64,000 nucleotides of DNA from Bacteroidales bacterium M2. GTDB lineage: Bacteria > Bacteroidota > Bacteroidia > Bacteroidales > Muribaculaceae. Shown piece by piece: positions 8,822-17,214 of this stretch. Position 1 is the stretch's first letter, and each line of letters opens with the position of its first letter. The stretch covers positions 1,704 through 65,703 of the forward strand of contig LUJM01000034.1 of the NCBI GenBank assembly GCA_001689415.1, written 5' to 3'. The notes below the pieces were generated by a model, which saw only the letters and a program-made list of their open reading frames with translations, did no database searches and was not told where the DNA came from. The position numbers and the translations under genes are program-made.

Positions 8822-8884
8822 ATAGAAAGATTATGTGTGCTTTTGGAAGTTAATCCACTGCAAAAGTACACATAATCTTTCTAT
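8822..8884 (-). promoter_or_regulatory. 23-bp inverted repeat containing the phosphatase promoter
   Basis: Bases 8822-8844 and 8862-8884 are reverse complements over 23 bp with a single mismatch (a G-U pair in RNA), separated by 17 nt. The minus strand reads TACTTTTG (TAnnTTTG) at 8861-8868, mostly inside the distal arm. The predicted start therefore lies in the loop and the transcript would carry only the proximal arm. The repeat may be an operator for a dimeric regulator, or end read-through from the upstream gene that stops at 8909. Confidence 0.6.
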
Positions 8885-8908
8885 ATTTTTTGTTTAAGAA
8901 CGAATTTT

Positions 8909-9958
8909 TTAATCTTTTATTTGCGCCAGTTGCCTTGCTATGTCCAATATGGTATCGTGTAGCTCGAGCTTATCTTTCCAGCAGTCGGGCAAATTCTTGT
9001 AGCCGATATGTGCGCCGAGGATATTGCCGCAAATAGCGCCGGTAGAATCGCTGTCACCGTCGTGGTTGACTGCCATGCGTATCGCCTCTGAGAAGTCGGT
9101 GGAGTTCTTCAGCGCACAGTAATATGCTATCGCCACAGCCTCCTCGCCTACCCAGCCTTCACCCAATGAGCGGATATTGTCGATCGGCTTGCTGTTGTCG
9201 TCTACAAAGTGCTGAAACGCACGGCTCACAAGCCAAAACATTATATTGATATCGCTTTCGTAAGTCGGGCCATAGCAGGCTTTTAGAATCTTGCTTGCAT
9301 CATTGTTGAGAAGCAACACCTTCTCGGGGAAAGAGTTGTGGCTGTAGTCGTCATGGGAGATGTACATTAGTGTGGCCAGATATGCGGCACTTATAAATCC
9401 TAACGGATGTCGGTGCGTAAGCCTTGCCGCATCGCCTGCAAGCAATGCAACATCGTTTTCGTCCATGTCGTCTCGGCCAAGGGCGTAGAGGGCGATTGGC
9501 GCTACTCGCATTGCTCCGCCGCAGCCTTTGCTGTCGTTGTAGGGAATGCCGCCTTTGCTCATGGTCTCGAGCGCAGTCAGGCATGTCACGCCCGGTGCTC
9601 TGCGGCAGCGAAGGGCCTTTATGTCCTCGAGAGGGCAATGCGGGCACGATTCTGCCGAGCCCCCCTGCGTACGGTACCATGCCAGATAGGCCTTGCCGAT
9701 TTCGGCTAATGCCTCGGCGTGATCGTAGGGGCGGCCGTTGAGCCGGGTGAGGGCATAGGCCGTAAAGAGGGTCATCTGGGTGTCGTCGCTGATGAGAGCG
9801 TTGTCGCCATGTAGCACATAGTGACGTATGCCTTCTTGGCCGTAACGTCTCTCGATACTTGCGAGGCTGTTGAATTCTACTTCATAGCCGAGGGCGTCAC
9901 CGGCTGCTCCGCCTATTAGCGACCCTGCTATGATATCGTATAATCTTTCTTTATCCAT
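8909..9958 (-). CDS. ADP-ribosylglycohydrolase family protein
   Basis: The start is set at 9958 (MDKERLYDIIAGSLIGGAAGD), where the conserved fold begins; a start ten codons upstream is possible. The 349 residues carry the family's metal-ligand motifs: GAAGDALG, SDDTQMT and, near the C-terminus, HDGDSDSTGAICGNI. The family removes ADP-ribose from proteins or hydrolyses related N-glycosidic bonds with a dinuclear Mg centre. Typical length. It is probably cytosolic, as no signal peptide is seen. It stands alone with its own upstream region facing the divergent frd promoter. Confidence 0.9.
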   Translation of the reverse strand: MDKERLYDIIAGSLIGGAAGDALGYEVEFNSLASIERRYGQEGIRHYVLHGDNALISDDTQMTLFTAYALTRLNGRPYDHAEALAEIGKAYLAWYRTQGGSAESCPHCPLEDIKALRCRRAPGVTCLTALETMSKGGIPYNDSKGCGGAMRVAPIALYALGRDDMDENDVALLAGDAARLTHRHPLGFISAAYLATLMYISHDDYSHNSFPEKVLLLNNDASKILKACYGPTYESDINIMFWLVSRAFQHFVDDNSKPIDNIRSLGEGWVGEEAVAIAYYCALKNSTDFSEAIRMAVNHDGDSDSTGAICGNILGAHIGYKNLPDCWKDKLELHDTILDIARQLAQIKD

Positions 9959-10036
9959 TTTTGTTGTCGTATATGCAAGAATACGCACAAAAAACGGTTT
10001 TGTCGCCGAATAATGAAGAAATTTTTAGCCAATTAG

Positions 10037-10067
10037 TTGTTAAGATTGCCAAAACTCCTTAAATTTG
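10037..10067 (+). promoter_or_regulatory. promoter of the frdCAB operon
   Basis: TTG at 10037-10039, a 20-nt spacer and TAAATTTG at 10060-10067 match the Bacteroidetes housekeeping consensus exactly. Transcription would start near 10072, leaving a leader of about 90 nt before frdC. Confidence 0.8.
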
Positions 10068-10164
10068 CACAATATTTGGAGTGCCATGCCTTGCGGTGTG
10101 GGCTGTCAAAGTGAACGATAAGAAAAACAAACAATTCATAAATCAATCAAAAATCAATCATCTT

Positions 10165-11220
10165 ATGTGGTTAACAAGCTCATCTATAGGGCGTAAGTTC
10201 GTGATGGCCTTAACGGGCATCTGCCTCGTCCTATTTGTAACTTTTCACGTGTTGATGAATGCCGTTGCTCTGATATGGCCTGCAGCCTACAATCAGATCT
10301 GTATGTTCTTAGGAGCAAACTGGTATGCGCTGATTGCTTCGGCCGGTCTCGCGCTGCTTTTCATCATCCACATTATCTACGCTCTGTGGCTCACAGTGCA
10401 GAACCGTAAAGCTCGCGGCAACGACCGCTACGCTGTCAACGCCCATTATCCCGGTGTGGAATGGTCGTCGAAAAACATGCTCGTTCTCGGCATCGTGGTT
10501 CTCGCATTCCTTATCGTTCACCTCGTGCAGTTCTGGGCTAAAATGCAGCTTCAGGAGCTTATGTCTCATGACCTCGCTGTTCTGCCCCAGGTTAACGGCG
10601 CTCCCGCTGCTCCCGAATTCGGTACCCTGTTCCTTCAGGCTGCCTTCGAAAACTGGTGGACTCCCGTAATCTATATCGTCGGCTTCGTTGCTCTCTGGTT
10701 CCACATGAACCACGGTTTCTGGTCGATGTTCCAGACTATCGGCTGGAACGGCAGCATCTGGTTGCCCCGCCTCAAAACTATCGCTTGCTGGTGGACAACT
10801 ATCGTAGTGCTTCTCTTCACCGCTCAGGCAATCCTTTTCACCGTTCAGGCCAACAACAAATACTTCCTCACCGCTCCCGCACTTCAGGAGCAGTATGCTG
10901 AGTATTGGAACGAACGTGCACAGGCTCTTATCGAAGAGTTCCAGGCCGAGGCTTCTGCCCTCAACCAGGCCGACCCTGTTGCTGCAACAACATTCTTTGC
11001 AGAACGCGGCGACTACTACTCGGCTGCTGCAGAAGCTATCAGCAAAGCTGTTGAAAATCAGGCTCCCGATTGCAAGAATGGTGGTCAGTACCTCCAGCAG
11101 ATCGGTCAGTTCGGCCAGTTTATCCAGCAGCGTACCGATTATGCCAAGGTACAGGCAGCTCCCGCTGCAACCGAGACTGCTCCCGCAGAGACCGAGGCAC
11201 AAACAGATTCAATTAACTAA
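10165..11220 (+). CDS. frdC: fumarate reductase/succinate dehydrogenase cytochrome b subunit, with C-terminal extension
   Basis: The start is placed at 10165 (MWLTSSSIGRKFVMALTG), the conserved beginning of the Bacteroidetes SdhC/FrdC family. An in-frame ATG at 10081 would add a hydrophilic leader absent from the family. Five membrane segments and histidines in helices (TFHVLMN, FIIHIIYAL, LIVHLVQFW, WFHMNHGFW) fit a dihaem b anchor that passes menaquinol electrons to FrdAB. Such proteins are normally about 230 residues. This one has 351: from residue 236 on there is a predicted helical segment (LQEQYAEYWNERAQALIEEF) and an Ala/Glu/Thr-rich tail. It is the first gene of frdCAB, with frdA 15 bases downstream. 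Confidence 0.95.
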   Translation: MWLTSSSIGRKFVMALTGICLVLFVTFHVLMNAVALIWPAAYNQICMFLGANWYALIASAGLALLFIIHIIYALWLTVQNRKARGNDRYAVNAHYPGVEWSSKNMLVLGIVVLAFLIVHLVQFWAKMQLQELMSHDLAVLPQVNGAPAAPEFGTLFLQAAFENWWTPVIYIVGFVALWFHMNHGFWSMFQTIGWNGSIWLPRLKTIACWWTTIVVLLFTAQAILFTVQANNKYFLTAPALQEQYAEYWNERAQALIEEFQAEASALNQADPVAATTFFAERGDYYSAAAEAISKAVENQAPDCKNGGQYLQQIGQFGQFIQQRTDYAKVQAAPAATETAPAETEAQTDSIN

Positions 11221-11235
11221 TAATCACTCAGAGAT

Positions 11236-13269
11236 ATGGCACAAACAACCAACCTTGAGGGCATGATCGACTCAACCCCCATCATGCACGATTACGCCGA
11301 CATCGAAACCGGCAACATGCCTGAGTACACGATTGACTCGAAAATTCCCGAAGGTCCTGTCGCTGAGAAATGGACCAACTATAAAGCTCATCAGCACCTT
11401 GTAAACCCCGCCAACAAGCGCAACCTCGACATCATCGTGGTAGGTACCGGCCTCGCCGGCGCTTCTGCCGCTTCTACCCTTGGCGAGATGGGCTTCAACG
11501 TTTACAACTTCTGCATCCAGGATAGCCCCCGTCGCGCTCACTCTATCGCTGCTCAGGGCGGTATCAATGCTGCTAAGAACTATCAGAACGACGGTGACTC
11601 TGTATACCGTCTATTCTACGATACTGTAAAAGGTGGTGACTTCCGCTCTCGCGAAGCAAACGTATACCGCCTTGCCGAAGTATCTAACAACATCATCGAC
11701 CAGTGCGTTGCCCAGGGCGTGCCTTTCGCTCGCGAATACGGCGGTCTCCTTGCCAACCGTTCTTTCGGTGGCGCTCAGGTGAGCCGTACTTTCTATGCTA
11801 AAGGCCAGACCGGTCAGCAGCTGCTCCTTGGAGCTTACAGCTCGCTCAACCGCCAGATCCAGAAAGGCACAGTACATAGCTTCACTCGTCGTGAAATGCT
11901 CGACGTTGTTATCGTCGACGGTCGTGCTCGCGGTATCATCGTTCGCAACCTCGTTACAGGTGAAATCGAGCGCTATGCTGCTCACGCTGTAGTACTCGCT
12001 ACCGGTGGTTATGGTCGTGCATTCTTCCTGTCTACAAACGCTATGGGCTGCAACGGCTCGGCTGCTGTACAGGCTTTCAAGAAAGGCGCATACCTTGCCA
12101 ACCTCGCCTTCACTCAGATTCACCCCACATGTATCCCCGTACACGGCGAAGATCAGTCAAAACTCACCCTTATGAGTGAATCGCTCCGTAACGACGGCCG
12201 CATCTGGGTTCCCAAAAAGAAAGAAGACGCCGAGGCTATCCGTGCCGGCAAAAAACGCCCCACCGATATTCCCGACGAAGATCGCGACTTCTACCTGGAG
12301 CGTCGTTACCCCGCATTCGGTAACCTCTGCCCCCGTGATATCGCCAGCCGCGCTGCAAAAGAACGTTGCGATGCCGGTTTCGGCGTAGGTACAGGCAATG
12401 CCGTTTACCTCGACTTCAAGTATGCTATCGAGCGTCTTGGCAAGGATGTCGTTCGCGACCGCTACGGCAACCTCTTCGACATGTACCAGATGATCAGCGA
12501 CGACGATCCCTATGAAACCCCGATGATGATCTTCCCTGCAAGCCACTACACAATGGGTGGTATCTGGGTTGACTACGAACTCCAGACTTCTGTCAAGGGT
12601 CTCTTCGCTATCGGCGAATGTAACTTCTCTGACCACGGTGCAAACCGCCTCGGTGCTTCTGCTCTTATGCAGGGTCTTGCCGACGGTTACTTCGTGCTCC
12701 CCTACACAATGCAGAACTACCTCAGCGACCAGATCAAGGTTGCTCGTTCGACATTCGATACAAGCCATCCCGAGTTCGACAAGGCCGAAGCCGACGTTCG
12801 CTCACGCATCCAGCGCCTCATGGATATCAAGGGTACAAAGAGCCCCGACGAAATCCACAAGCGTCTCGGTCATGTGATGTGGAACCTCGTAGGTATGGGA
12901 CGTACTCTCCAGAGCCTCGTTAAGGCCCTCGGCGAAATCGAAGAAGTTCGCAAGGAATTCTACACCGACCTGCGTGTCGTTGGCAAGGCTGATGACCTCA
13001 ACACCGAGCTCGAGAAGGCTCTTCGTCTCGAAGACTTCCTCGTTATCGCTCGCATGATGGCTATCGACGCTCTCAACCGCAACGAGTCGTGCGGCGCTCA
13101 CTTCCGCGAAGAGTATCAGACCGCCGACGGCGAGGCTGCACGTCGCGACGACAAATATATGTATGTAAGCTGCTGGAAATATACCGGTGATACCGAGAAG
13201 CCTATCCTAATCAAGGAGCCGCTCAACTACGAAGCTATCCAGGTACAGACCCGTAACTACAAATCCTAA
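11236..13269 (+). CDS. frdA: fumarate reductase/succinate dehydrogenase flavoprotein subunit
   Basis: The 677 residues have an FAD dinucleotide-binding motif (IIVVGTGLAGASAASTLGE) and the covalent flavinylation His context RRAHSIAAQGGINAAKNY. Substrate-site segments FTQIHPTC and MGGIWVDYE and the C-terminal GANRLGASALMQGLADG are also present. It belongs to the type-B SdhA/FrdA branch of about 650 residues. In fermenting Bacteroidales it reduces fumarate to succinate as the terminal step of anaerobic electron transport with FrdB and FrdC. Codon use is strongly biased, as in a highly expressed gene. Confidence 0.97.
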   Translation: MAQTTNLEGMIDSTPIMHDYADIETGNMPEYTIDSKIPEGPVAEKWTNYKAHQHLVNPANKRNLDIIVVGTGLAGASAASTLGEMGFNVYNFCIQDSPRRAHSIAAQGGINAAKNYQNDGDSVYRLFYDTVKGGDFRSREANVYRLAEVSNNIIDQCVAQGVPFAREYGGLLANRSFGGAQVSRTFYAKGQTGQQLLLGAYSSLNRQIQKGTVHSFTRREMLDVVIVDGRARGIIVRNLVTGEIERYAAHAVVLATGGYGRAFFLSTNAMGCNGSAAVQAFKKGAYLANLAFTQIHPTCIPVHGEDQSKLTLMSESLRNDGRIWVPKKKEDAEAIRAGKKRPTDIPDEDRDFYLERRYPAFGNLCPRDIASRAAKERCDAGFGVGTGNAVYLDFKYAIERLGKDVVRDRYGNLFDMYQMISDDDPYETPMMIFPASHYTMGGIWVDYELQTSVKGLFAIGECNFSDHGANRLGASALMQGLADGYFVLPYTMQNYLSDQIKVARSTFDTSHPEFDKAEADVRSRIQRLMDIKGTKSPDEIHKRLGHVMWNLVGMGRTLQSLVKALGEIEEVRKEFYTDLRVVGKADDLNTELEKALRLEDFLVIARMMAIDALNRNESCGAHFREEYQTADGEAARRDDKYMYVSCWKYTGDTEKPILIKEPLNYEAIQVQTRNYKS

Positions 13270-13326
13270 TCAAACCACGCGGCCGGGTCGGCTTTTGTTG
13301 GCCTGGCTACCAAAGAATCAAAAATA

Positions 13327-14082
13327 ATGGAACATACAATCAGCGTAAAACTGAAAATTTGGCGTCAACGTGGTCCCAAAGAGAAAGGACAGTTCGTCAA
13401 CTACTCGCTCGACAACGTTTCTACCGGTTCGAGCTTCCTCGAGATGCTCGATATGCTCAACCAGCAGCTGGTAGAGAAAGGTGAAGAACCCGTCGTATTC
13501 GACAATGACTGCCGCGAAGGTATCTGCGGTATGTGCTCTCTATATATCAACGGTCATCCCCACGGTCCCGTACAGGGCATCACTACATGCCAGCTCCACA
13601 TGCGCAAGTTCAACGACGGTGATACAATCACTATCGAACCTTGGCGTTCGGCTGCATTCCCTGTAATCCGCGACCTTATGGTAGACCGTAGCGCATTCGA
13701 CAAAATCCAGCAGGCCGGCGGTTACGTATCGTTCAACTGCGGTGGCGCTCAGGATGCAAACAGCCTGCCTATCAGCAAGGAAGTTGCCGATACCGCCATG
13801 GACTCGGCTACCTGCATCGGTTGCGGCGCATGTGTGGCTGCCTGCAAGAACGGCTCGGCTATGCTCTTCGTTTCGGCAAAGGTAAGCCAGTTCGCACTCC
13901 TGCCCCAGGGTCAGGTTGAGCGCAAACGTCGTGCTCGCGCTATGGTTCGCAAAATGGACGAACTCGGTTTCGGTAACTGTACCAACACCGGTGCTTGCGC
14001 CGCCGAGTGCCCCAAGAACATTCCTCTGAGCAACATCGCTCGTCTAAACCGCGAGTTCATCAACGCCAAGTTCTCGGAATAA
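13327..14082 (+). CDS. frdB: fumarate reductase/succinate dehydrogenase iron-sulfur subunit
   Basis: The 251 residues contain the [2Fe-2S] motif CREGICGMCSLYING and two C-terminal ferredoxin-type clusters of Cys (CIGCGACVAACKNGS and CTNTGACAAECPKNI) for [4Fe-4S]/[3Fe-4S]. It relays electrons between the FrdC haems and the FrdA flavin. Length and motifs are complete. It is the last gene of the operon, 57 bases after frdA, with a hairpin terminator just downstream. Confidence 0.97.
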   Translation: MEHTISVKLKIWRQRGPKEKGQFVNYSLDNVSTGSSFLEMLDMLNQQLVEKGEEPVVFDNDCREGICGMCSLYINGHPHGPVQGITTCQLHMRKFNDGDTITIEPWRSAAFPVIRDLMVDRSAFDKIQQAGGYVSFNCGGAQDANSLPISKEVADTAMDSATCIGCGACVAACKNGSAMLFVSAKVSQFALLPQGQVERKRRARAMVRKMDELGFGNCTNTGACAAECPKNIPLSNIARLNREFINAKFSE

Positions 14083-14106
14083 TTCCGACATAACTTCTCC
14101 ACATTG

Positions 14107-14148
14107 AAGCCCTTTGCAGGTTTATATCTTTACCCCTGCAAAGGGCTT
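14107..14148 (+). terminator. terminator of frdCAB
   Basis: A perfect 14-bp stem (aagccctttgcagg/cctgcaaagggctt) encloses a 14-nt loop 25 bases after frdB, followed by a T-rich stretch (tactgtttattta). Confidence 0.75.
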
Positions 14149-14172
14149 TACTGTTTATTTATAATAAAGAAC

Positions 14173-16050
14173 ATGAAAAAATTAAGCAATCTATTATTAC
14201 TCATAGTGCTATTGGGTACGATTGCTTCGTGCACGCGCTTCTCTAATCGTGGCACGATTGTCAATCCTTATATCTCGACAGCCAGCACTAACACTTTCAG
14301 CTTCGATAAAATAACACTTACCGACAGCTCTACTGTCCTCGATGCAGTTGTTAATTTCCGTCCGGGATGGTGGTTTACACTATCTGACAGCTCTTATATC
14401 GAGGCTGACGGAGTGAAGTACCACATGACATCGATCGACGGTATCGTGGCCAACGAGCGTGTAGTGATGCCCGACTCGGGTATCGTTCACTTTGCCATGA
14501 CATTCCCTGCAATCCCTGCCGATGTCAAGAGCATTACCTTTAGCGAAGGTTTTGCCAACGGCTACCAGCTCGCCGGTATCGACCTTACCGGCACTCTCGA
14601 CTACAATGTCAACATAGGCAAACTGCCCTCGGACGTGCGCAAGCCTTTCGCCGACGGTGCGCTCCCTGATCCTGTCCTCAAATATGATTCTACTACTGTC
14701 AATATGCACCTGCTCGGCTACAAACCTGAAATGGGTGGCGTGTCTTACTTCCTTTTCTCCTCGCATGGATATGACAAACCCGATAAGCCTCTCACTCCCG
14801 ATTCGCTCGGCAATTTGCAGCTTAAATTCGCTCTTGCCGCTCCTGCAAAAATGGTTATCCGCGGCAACCAGAATCTCTTCCTTGCAGGCGAGGCACACCT
14901 TGCTCCGGGCGAGACTGTGGATATGTATGTAGATACTCATGTCTCGGGCCTCGAGAATATGGCTACTCGCGACGACAAGTACTTCATCCCTGCCGGATAT
15001 CTGCCGCTTTATCACAATGGTACGTATGCTAACTGGGACCGCATCGATAAAACCGGTCTGCCCGAATACAGCCTCAATGTAAATCGCGAGAACTTCATTG
15101 CCGATTATCACATGACAGGCGACGAGTACACCGACCAAGTGATAAATCTCTTTACAGCTCTCAACGACTCGATTGATGCTGCCGACATGCCAGCTATGTA
15201 TAAGCAACAGCTTAAAGGCGAACTCGAGGTTGAGCTCGCAATAGCTGCCACAGACTTCATGCGACAGATGCAGGTTAGCTACTGGAGCAAAAACGATGGC
15301 TGGGGTAAACCTGTACCGAGCGACAGTATTAAATGTAAACTGTCGTCGGATAACGTGCGTAAGTTTGCCGAGAAGATCGACTTCAATGATCCTTATATTT
15401 ATCTCTCTCCTGATGCTCTTGATGCCTTAAACACAGATATATGGCGTGCAAACGGTATCGATGCCGGAATCTACGAGTACCTGCGAGCATACAGCGATGC
15501 GTATGCTCGCGCTGACAAAGGCGAGTTTACCTCAGTTCCCGCCGACCTCGCAAAAGCTCCCGAAGGCTTTACAGAAGACCTGAAGGCTCATGCTCAGTAC
15601 ATGAAAGACAAACTCGCGAGTCTCGATTTTTCGCTTGTCACTCCGACTCCCGATGTGCCTGCCGAAAAACTCATCGCCGAAATCACCAAGCCTTATCGTG
15701 GCAAGGTGGTTATGGTTGACCTCTGGAACACTTGGTGTGGCCCCTGCCGTGCGGCTTTGGCCCAGAACGAGCCTGCCAAGAGCAAGGAACTCGCTTCGGA
15801 TGATATTGTATGGATATATTTGGCCGATGAGAGTTCGTCTGTTCCTCTCTATCTTGACATGATTAAAGAAATCAAGGGTCATCACTACCTTCTCAATGCC
15901 GACCAGGTTTCTGCTGTTCGCAAACAGTTTGGTGTCGACGGCATTCCCTACTATATTCTTGTTGACAAGAAAGGCAAAGCAACAGGCCGTCCCGACCTTC
16001 GCGACCATTCTAAATTCAAGAAGACCATCCTCGAAGAACTTGCCAAATAA
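14173..16050 (+). CDS. lipoprotein with C-terminal TlpA-type thioredoxin domain
   Basis: The start is set at 14173 (MKKLSNLLLLIVLLGTIASC), which gives a lipoprotein signal with Cys at the lipobox IASC. An upstream in-frame ATG at 14104 lies inside the frd terminator and is rejected. About 480 residues of poorly recognisable beta-rich and helical sequence precede a thioredoxin-like domain with W-C-G-P-C (C522, C525) and the cis-Pro region GIPYYILVDKKG. It is probably a periplasmic thiol-disulfide oxidoreductase anchored to a membrane. The substrate is unknown; large lipoprotein-thioredoxin fusions of this kind are common in Bacteroidales. Confidence 0.85.
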   Translation: MKKLSNLLLLIVLLGTIASCTRFSNRGTIVNPYISTASTNTFSFDKITLTDSSTVLDAVVNFRPGWWFTLSDSSYIEADGVKYHMTSIDGIVANERVVMPDSGIVHFAMTFPAIPADVKSITFSEGFANGYQLAGIDLTGTLDYNVNIGKLPSDVRKPFADGALPDPVLKYDSTTVNMHLLGYKPEMGGVSYFLFSSHGYDKPDKPLTPDSLGNLQLKFALAAPAKMVIRGNQNLFLAGEAHLAPGETVDMYVDTHVSGLENMATRDDKYFIPAGYLPLYHNGTYANWDRIDKTGLPEYSLNVNRENFIADYHMTGDEYTDQVINLFTALNDSIDAADMPAMYKQQLKGELEVELAIAATDFMRQMQVSYWSKNDGWGKPVPSDSIKCKLSSDNVRKFAEKIDFNDPYIYLSPDALDALNTDIWRANGIDAGIYEYLRAYSDAYARADKGEFTSVPADLAKAPEGFTEDLKAHAQYMKDKLASLDFSLVTPTPDVPAEKLIAEITKPYRGKVVMVDLWNTWCGPCRAALAQNEPAKSKELASDDIVWIYLADESSSVPLYLDMIKEIKGHHYLLNADQVSAVRKQFGVDGIPYYILVDKKGKATGRPDLRDHSKFKKTILEELAK

Positions 16051-16070
16051 ACTACAGGTAACATTATAAA

Positions 16071-16102
16071 AAAGAGGCGCGACATTTATCGCGTCTCTTT
16101 TT
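16071..16102. terminator. bidirectional terminator between the TlpA-like and bsh genes
   Basis: A 12-bp stem aaagaggcgcga/tcgcgtctcttt (one G-U) with loop cattta has A-runs before and T-runs after it, so it can serve both convergent genes. Confidence 0.8.
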
Positions 16103-16119
16103 CATTTATATGTAGCTCC

Positions 16120-17157
16120 TTACCACATAGGGGTGAACGGTGCTGATTTTTCGAGTAGGTGGTTTGCGCATCCGCTGGCATCGCTATGCTTGGTCATATC
16201 GAGTTTGAGTACCGGTGAGCCGGGTTTCAGAATCAGGTGGTTCATGTCGATCCAAAGTGCGCCGGTAGAAGTTGTGCGCTTAAAATAATACTTGCCGCCG
16301 GTGCTGTCTGATACCGATGTCCACTGTGTTGACGATACATTCGGTTCTCCGGGCAATTCGTAGCCGTAGGGTACGCTTACAGTGCCCATGATGCTGAATA
16401 GTGAACCGAGGGCCTGTGGATAATCAAAATCGGTGGGAACGTGGTTGATAAAGAACGATGCCCTCACAAAGCGGTCGGCGCTGCGTACTGTGCCGGGAAG
16501 CATGTTTATACCTCCTATCTGGGTCCAGTACTGCTCAATCGACTCCATTTTCTCGTGTGTAGGGTCATTGGTGAGCACCTTGAGGTCGCGGCCTTTGAAT
16601 GTGTGTAGTTCGCCGTTTTCATATTCCATAAGCAGTGTCATGCCTGTCTTGTCGGTGATAGCCCAGTGCAGGGTCGATACCGTACCGCCGTCGAAGGTCT
16701 GGCCGAAAATCGCAAATTCATTGGTTTTGAGCCATAAATCGACCTCGTCGACAGTGCTGAAATTGTCGAGGAAGTAGCTTATAATTACGGCAAGACTCAT
16801 AATAGGGGTTTCCTTATCGCCTGTGGCTTCTTTGTAGATAGTACCTTTGCAGAAAAGACCGTTCATTACCAGGCCTGCTTCATTCATACCTTCGGTAACA
16901 CCGCCGTCGTAACCTACAGCCAGCACCGAGGCATATTTCGAAGTCCATTTTAGCCAAGGCTCGGCGGGCATAGATGTGCGTTCCATGCCGCGGGGATAAA
17001 CATATAGGTTTGTGGGGATAGGCGTACGCCAGTCGAGTGTTCGGCCTACAAGTACATAATTCTTATCACCAATGTATACTACTCGCGAGCAAGCCTGTGG
17101 TTTGCCGTGAACGATCAATAAAACGAGGGCTAATAGTAGCAGTTTGAAGAATTTCAT
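16120..17157 (-). CDS. bsh: bile salt hydrolase/penicillin V acylase family (Ntn amidase), exported
   Basis: The 345 residues have a signal peptide ending at QA before Cys23 (ACSRVVYIG), the N-terminal nucleophile after cleavage. Other catalytic positions are recognisable: Arg and Asp in VGRTLDW, Asn in MNGLFC, Asn in VLTNDP and Arg in RSADRFVRA. The spacing closely follows the Bacteroides bile salt hydrolase type, with GMNEAGLVMN and MLPGTxRSxDRFVRA. It would hydrolyse glycine or taurine conjugates of bile acids in the periplasm. Penicillin V acylase activity cannot be excluded from sequence alone. Confidence 0.88.
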   Translation of the reverse strand: MKFFKLLLLALVLLIVHGKPQACSRVVYIGDKNYVLVGRTLDWRTPIPTNLYVYPRGMERTSMPAEPWLKWTSKYASVLAVGYDGGVTEGMNEAGLVMNGLFCKGTIYKEATGDKETPIMSLAVIISYFLDNFSTVDEVDLWLKTNEFAIFGQTFDGGTVSTLHWAITDKTGMTLLMEYENGELHTFKGRDLKVLTNDPTHEKMESIEQYWTQIGGINMLPGTVRSADRFVRASFFINHVPTDFDYPQALGSLFSIMGTVSVPYGYELPGEPNVSSTQWTSVSDSTGGKYYFKRTTSTGALWIDMNHLILKPGSPVLKLDMTKHSDASGCANHLLEKSAPFTPMW

Positions 17158-17160
17158 AAT

Positions 17161-17202
17161 GTCTGTAAGAATTAATAGTAGTTTAGATTAAAACTTACAG
17201 AC
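17161..17202 (-). promoter_or_regulatory. inverted repeat next to the bsh start
   Basis: gtctgtaag (17161-17169) and cttacagac (17194-17202) are perfect 9-bp complements around a 24-nt AT-rich loop, ending four bases before the bsh start codon. They may form an operator or a 5'-leader hairpin that affects translation. There is no T-run to mark it as a terminator of the MBOAT gene upstream. Confidence 0.4.
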
Positions 17203-17214
17203 GTGCAAAAATGT

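Noticed and set aside
10081..10164. Upstream start for frdC
   Set aside because: The extra leader is hydrophilic and not part of the family; the conserved start is at 10165.
10309..11202. Minus-strand frame of 297 codons opposite frdC
   Set aside because: A shadow of the strongly codon-biased frdC; Cys/Ser-rich and unlike a protein.
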